A DNA stretch of 64,000 bases from Tridacna crocea (Eukaryota > Mollusca > Bivalvia > Cardiida > Cardiidae), in contig OX031066.1 in NCBI GenBank assembly GCA_943736015.1, positions 12,590,245 through 12,654,244 of the forward strand, written 5' to 3'. How positions within the stretch are numbered: the first letter of the stretch is position 1; each line of letters begins with the position of its first letter. The translations under genes and the position numbers were made by a program. Under the pieces are notes generated by a model. That model did not search any database, was not told the DNA's origin, and saw only the letters and a program-made list of their open reading frames with translations. Positions 38,101 through 50,100 of the stretch are shown here, one piece after another.

Positions 38101-41100
38101 AAAATTCTTTCACGGAATTCTGAAGAGGACCATGGCAGGATCATTTCTGTGAAGTTTCATCAAAAGTGGATGGGTAGTTTCAGAGAAGAAGATGTTTGAA
38201 ATAAAAGTTAACGCACGGACGGACGCACGCACGCACAGACGGACGCACGATGGACACCGGGCCATGACATAAGCCCGCTGGCCTTCGGCCAGTGGAGCTA
38301 AAAATAGACACATGAAATATAACAAGTTCCAACATTAGTAAAATTTGTGAAGGTGAACAATGTCTGCATTATCTGCAATATGGTATCTTCTCTAACTGTT
38401 CATGATCACTGCTTCCTTACCTAGTAGCTTATTCTCATATCAAATCAATATCTAAAAGGTGTTTTGGAGAGAATTCTCTCTAGCTCAGTAGTTAGGGTAT
38501 TGTTCTTTTAAAACTCATTACCACACAATCCCTACTTCTGATGATCCTGAGAGAGAGCCTTTTTTTCTTTTTTTTTTTCTTTTCTTCTTTTTTTTTTCTT
38601 CTTTTCCCACAATGTTTTCTACCCTTCCTGAATCAAATTTTGTTTTTCCAGTCACATTTATTTTGTTGTCTGCAAATGCTTTCAATTTCGACCACTCTAT
38701 AAATTTGTTGTTTGGCATGAAGTCTTTACCAGAGGAAAAAATCTGGCCTTGTCCAAATTAAAAGTATTTGCAGACAACAAATTAAATGTTACTTAACCCT
38801 TTACCAAACAATCCCTGGTTTTTACCACCCTGAGATAAAACATTGAAAACATTGTGGGAAAAGTAGAAAATGCTGGTAACCAGCATTTTCTCCTTTTCCA
38901 ACAATGTTTTCAACCCTATTAAAGCCAGAAATCATCATTTGAGCCACATGCAAATTGTTGACTAAAGTTCCTTGTGTGGTAAAGGGTTAAATTTGTTTTA
39001 CATGGGGTAGAAAACTTTTCACTTTTCACTTTTTCCCACATTGTTTTCAAACACCTATTTTTCTCAGGATTGTTACAAGTCTGCATTATATGGTATAGGG
39101 TTAATTCATAACCAAACGGCAAAATCTTAGGTTTGTCCTAATCAAAAGCATTTGCCGATGAAAACAAAAAAAGTGACTGAAATATTGAAATTTGTTTAGT
39201 GAAGGGTAGAAAACATAGTGGGAATAGGAGAAAATGCTGGTTACCAGCATTTTCTCCTTTTCCCACATTGTTTTTTATAGGCTTCTGTCACGGGATTATC
39301 AAAAGTAGGGATTGTGTGGTAATGGGTTAACCAAGAGTTTACCTTCTCTTTCTTGTTCCAAGGAAACCCTCAGTTCATGTATAGTAGCTGCATCTTGACT
39401 AGCCTGAACCCTTAACCCATCTAGTTCTTCTTCTAGGGTCATTCTGAAAGTAAAATAATTTCTAAAACATGGCCATTTTACGTACAAGGTCAATATGTAA
39501 TTCAATACATAGTTTTAATCCAATTAAATACAATAAAATAGAAAAAGGTTATTCCTGCAATTTCGGAAAACTGGTAAATCAGAAAATAACAACACTTGGC
39601 TGCAGTTCCCATATTTCCATTTAACCCTTTATCATACAAAGATGACTTTCAACGCCCCTGAGGAAGAAGCCTTTTGCAAACATTGTGGGAAAAGTTGAAA
39701 ATTCTGATAATCAGCATTTTCTCCTTTTCCCACAAAGTTTTTAAGCCTATCAAAGCAAAATTGCAGCAAGTGAGCCACTTTTAAATTGTTGTCTGCAAGT
39801 GCTTTAATTTTGGATAGGTCTAAATTTTGCTATGTAGTTACAGGTTAAACTTCGTAGTTGAACAAGGAGCATAACAGGGTCAATAATACTTTGATGATTA
39901 CTGCCTTTGTTGTACAGATTCCCTTGCTGACAGTAAAACGACTTGTCCAAGTTTGAAGTAAGTATCTTCATATCTTCAGTAATGTTACAAAAACAGGTCT
40001 TTTAAACAGAATGCAGAAAAAGTAAGAGTTGAAAAAAGTTTAAGGAGAGATAACCCTGCAACAAATAGTAGCAGAGTCATGAAAATTACACATGCACAAT
40101 TTCATATATTAACCCTTTCCCAAACAAGCCCTGGTTTTTAAGTGTCTGCGGTAAAAGTCTTTTGAAAACACGGTGGGAAAAGGAGAAATTGCTTGTAATG
40201 AGCAATTTCTCCCTTTCCCACAGTGTTTTCTTACCCTTTTTGAGAACTTTCTGCCATTTTCTCAAAATCTAAAATTGTCGTCTGCAAACTCTTTCAGTTT
40301 GGAAAAGTCCAAAATTTGTTGTTTGGGAAAGGGTTAAGGATCACTGTATGTAAATATGAGTTTAGTGTCTTACAAAATGTTGGAGTATTGCTCCAGACAA
40401 ATTCGTATCTACGGACAGTCAAATAGACAGACATGGCGATTCCAGTATACTCCCCTCCATTTCGTTGAGGGAGGTATAATAAATTTGTCTGTCATACGGT
40501 TAAAAACGTTGTGGGAAAAGGAGGAAATGCTGTTTGCTAGCATTTTCTCCTTTTCCTACAATGTTTTCAATAGCCTTCTTCCTCAGGGTCATTAAAACTT
40601 GGGACTGTGTGGTGAAGGGTTGAGACATGAAAAGCGGACAACTAACCTCTCAACTTGCAAATTTCTATTTTCACTTTTGAAGTAAGCGAGTTCATTCCAT
40701 ACACCAGCACTGTCTTCCTGTCTTAAATCTTTAGGATCTGCTCTTTTTACTTTCTTGCTCTTTTTCTTCATCCTAAAAGACAGAAAAATTATACAGAATG
40801 AAAAATAACAACAGATACTTGTATGTGTGATGTAATATCCATTGACACTGCATCATCTGCCAGATTGATCGCAATAATTCATATTTCATAGGTGACATAG
40901 TCATTCTACTAATAGCCATGGCACCAGTTAACCCATTACCACACAATCCCTACTTTTGACGCCCCTGAGAAAAAAGCCTTTAGAAAACATTGTAGGAAAA
41001 GGAGAAAATGCTGGTAACCAGCATTTTCTCCTTTTCCCACAATGTTTTCTACCCTACACAAAACAAATTTCAAATTTTCAGTCACTTTAATTTTGTTGTC

Positions 41101-44100
41101 TGCAAATGCTTTCAATTTGAACCTGTCTAAAATATTGTCGTTTGGTAATGAGTTAACTCTTTACCAAACGACAAATTTTGGACTCTTCCAAACAAAAAGA
41201 GTTTGCAGACGACAATTTCAGATTTGGAGAAAATGGCAGAAAATTCTCAAAAAGGGTAGAAAACACTGTTGGAAAAGGAGAAATTGCTTGTTACGAGCAA
41301 TTTCTCCTTTTCCCGTAGTGTTTTCAAAAGACTTTTACTGCAGACACGTAAAAACCAGGGCTTGTTTGTGAAAGGGTTAACTCTTTAGCAAATGACAAAT
41401 TTATAGACTGGTCCAAATTGGAATCATCTGCAAATGACAAAATAAATGTGACTGAAGAATCGAAATTCTTTGGAAAACATTGCAGAAAAAGGAGAAAATG
41501 CTGGTTAACAGCATTTTCTCCTTTCCCCTCAGTGTTTTCAGAAGACTTCTTTCTCAAGGTTGTTAAAAGTCGGGATTGTGTGGAAAAGAGTTAATTGTGT
41601 CCATGTGGATGATAATGTCAGCCTTTAGAAAGTCAACAATAACTTCATGGTCTTTTTCAAGAGTTCAGGTCAATAGCAGACTACTGTGGACATAGAATTG
41701 CCATGTAAATACCTGGGTAATTCTTTACTGACTGATACTACTATACAGGTCCATAATTAACTTCACCTACTGCCTTGTCACTCAGTCAGGGAAAAAAAAT
41801 CAAAGAACTATAACTCCTATAATTGTATATAAACATAAAGAGTATTGCAATAAAACAAGTTCAGACTACAAGAAGGCTTCCACTATATTTGTAGCCAAAA
41901 TTGGTGGGACAAAAAACTGTGTCTATAAACAGATTGACAGAAAACCTGATTTGAGAATAACCCCCTTCCACCCCATCCCGTTTTGTTGTGTGTGTATTGG
42001 TGGGGAAGGGTGGGGGTGGGGGGTGGGGGTGGGGGTGGGGGTGGGGGGGGGGGGGAAAGAGGGCTTATAATGATAATGTTATTTATCTGATACCTGAAGA
42101 GATAGTACTTACCCATAATACTCCTCTTCCAATGACTTAAGCTGATCTTTCACATTTTTATAGTTCTCTTGGACCGTCTTTAATCTTTCCAGTCTCTTAC
42201 TGTGGGCTTTTTTCAACTCATTCAACTCTTTTACCTTTAATGTGAAATATGGACTTTAACCTTTACCACACAATGCTGTCTTTAAAAAGATCCTGACAAA
42301 AAAGCTTTTGAAAACATTGTGGAAAAAGGAGAAAATGCTGGTAACCAGCATTTTCTCCTTTTCCCACTATGTTTTCAATCCCACCAAACAAAATTTGAAT
42401 CATTGAGCCACCTTGAAATTGTCGTCTGCAAATGCTTTCAATTTGAACAGGTTGAAAATAGTATCATGTGGTAAAGCATATTTCAAACCATAATATTTTA
42501 TACTGTTTTTTGTATTGCAGACCACTGGTTAAACATGGTTCATGTGGACAAGTTTTTGTCTTCCCATGACAAAAAATACTCCATTTTACTTTATGCTTTC
42601 CAGTAGGTTATCAAGAAAGAAATATTTCATGGTCATGACCAGTGAAAATACCAATTTATCTGTTCCAGTTACCTAGGTAAAATGTGCGTCACAACCAGAT
42701 AGAAATATAACGCCATTTGCCTTATAATTCTCACACTTGATGTGATATTGTAATGCATTAGTAAGTGGAGGGGATATTTTCCTTTTACCACAGTGGATTT
42801 AATATTCATCATTATCTGGGTTACAAAAACACATGATATCTCTACAGCAGAAATTTAACAAAAGTTGTAGGACATATTAACTAAAAGCTATTATGAATAA
42901 CTGGTCTGTTTTTCATGATATTTTTCAGTTTTTTGCTACATGGCATTGAGTCCAAATATGTCCAATTCAGTAAATTGTTTATGAAAAGCTTCTGACACTG
43001 GTCAGGACATTTACACATAAACAGGTTATTTCCCATCTGGTCTTCCTTCCCAACCATTTTTTTTCAAACAACATTTTTGCCCACAATTCACTTCCTGTGT
43101 AAATGAAATGAAACTGTTAAAATCAAGTTTAAACAAAAAAGGAGATCTTGATTTCTTTTTTGGAATTTTCAGAATAAAGAAGTGGAGCAACAAATTTTTT
43201 TTTTTGAAATAAAAGCTAATTCATGAAACACTTCAAGAATACATTAATCACTTTTAACAATAACCTAAGTGCCTGGAAGGCACAACTGCTATTACACAAC
43301 AATTTTGCAATGAAATGCAAATTTTCTGAACAGCTTATGTCTGAAGTTTACATAATTATTATAGAAATTGAAAATTAATCATCAATGAAAGAACAGGTCC
43401 ATACTTTTAATTTCAGAATTGCTTTACAATCTTCCAAGTCTTTCTGCACATGAAGTCTTGGTCGTGTCTGATCACGTCTGGAGGGAGATTCAGACCTAGA
43501 TCTCTTTGATGCTTTTGTCTTTTCTACTCTAGGCTTAAAAGGACTCAAACCAATGCTGCGGAACTCTCTGGATGGGGTAGAATGGGTCCTCTCATGTCTG
43601 TTTAATCTTGCTACGTCAAACTCAATTGTTTGATTGATAGCATCTTCTTCTAGTTCTTGGATTTGTCTATGCACAGAGAAGAAGAATGAATATACGCTAC
43701 TACTCATAATTCAGGGTGTAAAGATAAGGAAAAACAAGCATAAAACTAAAAAGTTGCCAAATTAAGTCAAGCAAAATATACTAAGTCTCTAACAAACAAT
43801 CCAGAGCTTAAATGGCCCAGAGATAAAAAGAATTTGAAAACACTGTGGGAAAAAAAGTAAATCCTTTAAACCAGAATTTTCTCGGTTTTCTCATTCCTGT
43901 ATCTCCCTAGAATATTTGTATTACCTGCATTGTATGATTACATAATATAAATTGTGCAAGATATCGATCAAAGGTAACAAAAGGAATAACTGAGAGAAAG
44001 TTTCCTGTCTTTGTTAAGCTTCCATTTGTTTATATTGGAGTTTGACCCTTTCCCAAACGACAAATTTTAGACTCTATGGAACTGAAAGAGTTTGCAGACG

Positions 44101-47100
44101 ACGATTTCAAATTTTATAGAAATGGCAGAAAGTTCTCCAAATGAGTAGAAAACATTGTGGAAAGGAGAAATTGCTCGTAATGAGTGTTTTCAAAAGACTT
44201 GTACTGCAGGCACATAAAAACAAGGGCTTGTTTGGGAAAGGGTTAACACCGTTTTTAACAGCTTAAGTAATATCACAATGCATGAGTTTCCTAGCTTTCT
44301 CTTACCAGTACTGGTACAACTTTCTTTCTAAGAAACTGACATCTTTTCTCATATGCATCAGAAGTGAGTGGCAAAAATTCACCAAACAGAAAGTTTTCCT
44401 CAAACTTGCAACAATCTGATACATTTGCCAATGAGCTACCCAGAAGGGCAGTTAACTCATTACCAAACGATAATATTTTAGGCTTGTCCAAATTGCAAGC
44501 ATTTGAAGAAGACAAAATAAAAGTGACTGAAAATTTGAAATTTGTTTCGTGAAGGGTAGAAAACATTGTGGGAAAAGGAGAAAATGCTGGTAACCAGCAT
44601 TTTCTCCTTTTTCCACAATGTTTTCTAAAGGCTTCCATCCCAGGGTCATCAAAAGTAGGGATTGTGTGATAATGGGTTAAGGATAGGTAGAGGGCATCCT
44701 CGGATACCCCGGGGTCTCCCTATTTGCTACGCTACATCGACCCTGGGACAATTGACTAATAAAACTTTGAATCAGCCGCCGAAAATCGATACGAAACGTC
44801 ATAGTGTACAGTACACTCGCCCATCACAAAATGATGATGGAACCAATGAAAAGCCAGCATTCGGCCAGCGGTAAAGCGAAGGAAATTCAACTAATTGTCC
44901 CAGGGGTCGATGTAGCGTAGCAAATAGGGAGACCCTGGGGTATCCGAGGATGGGTAGAGGGATTCAATCTAAAAAAAAACTCCACTGACATTAAAAAGTT
45001 TAAAACCTACCCATCTTTCTCAGCCAGCTGACGCCTCAGATTATCAATTTCTTTCTGCATACTTCGAACTTTGAATTCCAGATCCAAAACAGGCTCCACC
45101 TTTATCAGAATATTAAAATAAAACCTTGAATTATGGTGGATTCATTTACATCTAATGTTGATAGTTGTGACAGTTTTCCAACTGCAGATATCTTTTTGTC
45201 TTGCAAAAGACCACTTAAAAACCAACAGCTCCATAGGTGGTTGTAAGTACTTGGCGACATTAACTTGATTTTCAGTTAACTCTTTACCACACGAGTAAAT
45301 TTTAGATTGGTCCAAATTGAAAGCATTTTCAGACGACAAAATAAAGGTAACTAAAAAATAGAAATTTGTTCTGGGAAGGGTAGAAAACACTGAGGGAAAA
45401 GGAGAAAATGCTGGTAACCAGCATTTTCTCCTTTTCCCACAGTGTTTTCAAAAGGCTTCTTTCTCAAAGGCATCAAAATTAGGAAATGTGTGGTAATGGG
45501 TTAAAATTCTGAGTGGAAATAGGGACGTAACTTTGTAAAATATCTGTTGACAATTACCTGCTCTTTTTTCATAGGATCCCCAATAAGATTTAACAACTTG
45601 TCAAAGTTTGAAGCAAAGATCATCAGTAATAAAAGGGGTAATATCAAACATTCAAGTTTTCCCGCAACACCACAAATGCCTACACCAGGTTTACAACAAT
45701 ACCTTGACATTGTCTTTAGAAACTAATAAGCTAGCAAGAATGTGGTGAAAGGAGAAATAGCTAGTTATAGGCGATTTTATTTAATTTTCAACCAAATAAC
45801 GTAAATTTCGGAATATCATACCCCGGTCACATATTCACGGAAGGCTGCCACGGAAGAGCTACGGATTCGTTCCGGCATTGTCCGTGGCAACTCGTACTAG
45901 TCTGTAGCTCTCCATATTGTAACCGTAGGTATTCGTAGTAGTCCTTGTATATCTGTAGCGGTCCTTGACAACTTTTGAACATGCACAAAAATTCCCTACG
46001 GATCAAACGACCGTAGCGTATCCTTACTAGTCCGTATTAGACCGTACTGATACGTTCTGGTCCGTATTAAAACCATATCAGTCCGTACTTATCCGTAGGC
46101 CCAGATGTTTTTCAGGATTTGATACGGAGAACTACGTATTAGCACGGTTACACTACGTTTTAGTTATGTTATGATACGGATTTGTCACGGAAAGTCACGA
46201 CCTTAATACGTTGTACTACGGAGAGGCAGGGATTCACACGGTCTTTTACGGTTTACTACGTTGCAACACGACACAGTACGGAATTGTAAGGATCACTATT
46301 GTTTGGTAGGATAAATTCAAAATCATGTACTTCAACAAGGGTATTTTTACTCTGTCGTTGTAGAATACAATGCAATTACGCTTTGTTGTTGAGTTCACAA
46401 TCATGAACTGTCAACAATGATGTTTGCCATAAATTGGTGGTAACTGGATATTGGTATGGCACAAAATGTCAAGGCACTGGTCCAGCAGCTTGATGACATG
46501 ACATACATAGATGTAATAATTATATTTTTATCGTACTACTAATAATACCTTTAATTTAAGGTTACATATTTTACAAAACATTGTACAAAAATGAATAAAC
46601 ATCAGTATTATAATGTGACATTTTGTCCAAACAATGATGCCAAACATGCAAGTAAAACGATCAAATAGTACGAGTACATAAAACTGTCACCGTTTCTGGT
46701 GGTTCTGACAACCGCCAACGAAACAGGAGGTCAAAGGTTCGAGCCCCGCCAGGAGCTTGTTCTGATATGGCTGGTTGGTGAACCACCAGCTAGTTATATG
46801 TATGGTTACTGGTTGCCTGCCTGGTGCCAGGCTGGCCCATTCGAAATGGGTGATACTAACTATAATAGACAAGCACTTTACTTTTAAAACCTAAACATAA
46901 GTTACATTCACGATAATCAGTGTAATTGTGAAATAAACAGCAGATTTTATGAACATAAGAGAAACTTTATTGATCAATATTTTCACTGAACCCTTTGCCA
47001 TTCAATCCCTTCTTTTTATGGGTCTGCAATAGACAAGTCAAGAAAACATTCTGATTCTAGGAAATCGGAAAAAAAAATGCTCAAAATGGGCAATTTCTCC

Positions 47101-50100
47101 ATTTCCCACAATGCTTTCTACCTTATTGTGGAACTGAAGCTCATTTGTACCAAATTTACAGTTGTTGTATGCAGATGCTTTCAATTTCGTGGAGGCCAAA
47201 TTTTGTCAACTTGTGATGGGTTATTGATTATAATAATCAGGTAATCAGGTAATAAAAGACAGAGAATATGTGGACTAGAGACTGGCTTTTACGAAGACCC
47301 GTCCATGGCCAGTATGAGGCTCTCATGGCCGAACTTGTTGCATTTTGAAAGTGAGCGGGCTGGAGCATTTGGACGGAATGCTAAATCGTGGTAGGTCCCT
47401 ATCGATCCGTGACGATTCGTACTACTACGTATCGGATCGTTCTTATTCCTATTAATCCGTACCTGCACCGTAGCAAATCGTGTTGTATCCGTACTACAAT
47501 CGTCCTGATTCGTGTCGCTCCGTATTAAACCGTGTCGAACCGACACAGTCCGTATCACTCCTGGAACTCTGACCTACATTTTGGCTGTAGATCCGTCGAA
47601 CTCCGTACTCACACCCTTGTGTATCCGTATTGGATCCGTAGCGGACTACGGAATTTGTCATTTCCGTAGTCATCCGTGAGCGATTAGACCGTAGCTCTTC
47701 CGTGGCAGTCTTCCGTGAATATGTGACCGGGGCTTCAGATTGCAAAACAAGTTCTTCTAACCACTTTCGATGACAATTTGCTAGAAATCCTAACTAGTCC
47801 CTACACCATGATGGAAGTAGCTTCAAAGGTTGACATTGCTATTAAAAGGATTGAAACCCAAAACATTTGTCGTGAGAGTTTGACACTTCTCTTATTCAAC
47901 ACTGTCTTCCACTATGAAAGATGTCTTCATGAGATAATAAGTTAACTCTTTACCAAACAACAAAATTTTAGACTAACCCATATTGAAAGCGTTTGCAAAC
48001 AACAAATTAATTCTGAATCAAAAATTAAAATTTGGTTTTGGACGAGTAAAAAACATTGTGGGAAAAGGAGAAAATGCTAGTTACTAGCATTTTCTCCTTT
48101 TCCCACAATGTTTTCAAAAGCTTTCTTTCTCAGGGGCTTTAAAGGTGGCACTGTGTGGTAAAGAGTTAACCCTATATAGACCACTGGACAATGCAGATCC
48201 AAAATCAGAATGCATAATCTATGTGGTCTTAGCTTGAACTTAACTTCCATAAGTGTTTGTCACTTACCTTTAAGACCAATATTAACTCACCTTTTCATTA
48301 GCAAGAAAGCTACCACTGTTATCTATCCTTTGTTGACGATCTAACTGGTGTCTAAGTTCTGCAATGTTATCATCTCTGTCTAGCAGCTCCTAGAAAACAG
48401 AAAGTCACAAGAGATGTTACAACTCTGATGGAGCTTCTTTTACCTTTTTTCAACTTGCAAAATTCATAAGACTTGTCCCATTTGAAAGTATTTTCTGATC
48501 AACAATTAGACATGACTCAAATAATGGGATTTCTGCTTTTAAAGGTACAAAACACTGTGGGAGAAGGAGAAAATGCTGTTGATTCCAATCAATGTTTTCA
48601 AAAGCATTCCTTTTCAAGGCCGATAAAACACAGGATTTGGTCAGGGAATTACTTCATTACTCATACTGTTTTCTAACCCACAAAAGTAGATACTTTTGGC
48701 TTTCTGGCGTTTCATTCATGCAAATCTTTGTTTCAACAAATTGTGTCTAAATAAGAAGAGGGTCACAATTAGCTTAGGTGTGGTATTCATAATCTTGCAG
48801 CCAAGGGTTTAATCCTAACTTATGGCATCCGGTATTTTTCATGGAAATATCCCTGGGAAGGACATTTCAAAATCCTGCTCAGTACCGTAAAAACCAAGTA
48901 AATGCACAAATAACGCTTAACCACACAATCCCAACTTTTGATAACCCTAAGGAAGAAGCCTTTTGAAAACACGGTGGGAAAAGGAGAAAATGCTGGTAAC
49001 CAGCATTTTCTCCTTTTCCCACAGTGTTTTCTACCCTTTTGTAGACAAAAGTCATCATTTGTATTACATTCAATTTGTCGTCTGCAAATGCTTCCATCCT
49101 TTGACAGACAAACTTCCTGTTCTAACCCTTTACCTTACAGCAGAACTATAGACTTATCCAACTCAAAAGCATGTGCAGATGATAATTTCATAGGAGCTCA
49201 AATGATGCAATATTTCTTTGATAGCTTAGAAAGCTTTGTGGGAAAAGGAGAAAATGCTGGTTACCAGCATTTTCTCCTTTTCCCACAAAGTTTTCAAAAA
49301 GACCTCCTCCTCAGGGTCGTTAAAAGTCGTCGTGGTGTGGTAAAGGGTTGAGTAACATTTAACATATTGTCCACAAATGCTGTCAATTTGTAAAAGGCTA
49401 AAATTTTGTCATGTGGAAAAGAGATATGCTATTTGTTGCTATATAATGACAGGAATTATTTGAAAGTAGCCCAAACTTGTTCAACAAATTCCACGAAAAA
49501 CAATATAGGTTGTGAAAGTATACAAGACTCACCTTCTTCAAAGCCAAAACCTGCGATCTCAGTTCAGACTCTGCTTTCTTGGCTAGATCATATCTCTCTG
49601 TCAGCTCAGAATACATCTGTAATGTAAAGGTCATATTGTCTTTTATTTCGTGCTTTATAGCTTGACACAATATTGGATTGCGTTGCTAGGTGGAGGGTGT
49701 ACACCATGGTGAATAACCCAAAAAAAGCATGAAATAAATAGAATATTTGATTTTTTTCAGTATAGGATTGAAATTCATTTCATCCAGTGAACATCATTGG
49801 TAATATTTTTACAAGTGGCACAGCCACTTGTGAAAATATTACTGATGCCTTAACTCTTTACCACACAATCCCAACTTTCAACAACCCTGAGAAAGAAGCC
49901 AATAGAAAATATTGAGGGAAAAGGAGAAAATGCTTGCAACCATCATTTTCTCCTTTTCCCACAATGTTCTCTACCTTATGAAATCAGAAATCACAATATT
50001 ACCAAGGTTTAATGTGATGGCTGCAGATGCTTTGAATTTGGTCCAGTCCAAAATTTTGTGGTTTGGTATAGAGTTAAGTCCTTCAAAAACAACACCTTTT

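Larger units (their letters stand above)
45821..47732 (-). mobile_element. TACGG element, copy B (1.91 kb)
   Basis: Reverse-complement copy of 3866-5721 with the same ends (CCCCGGTCAC ... GTGACCGGGG), the same decamer arrays and the same internal SINE and MITE. It lies in the CNTLN e8-e9 intron. Many TACGG units have decayed at single positions, for example CACGG and TAGGG. Confidence 0.85.

Noticed and set aside
41883..42116. 77-codon proline-rich minus ORF
   Set aside because: It is the translation of the (TGGGGG)n tract.
48938..49351. Many ORFs on both strands with peptides such as ENIVGKGENAG, HFLLFPQCFLPF or PFENTVGKG (for example 48938-49351, 56269-56676, 44291-44638)
   Set aside because: They are translations of the PB MITE palindrome; the frame is open because the repeat has few stops. 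The same peptide appears from both strands and in unrelated contexts.
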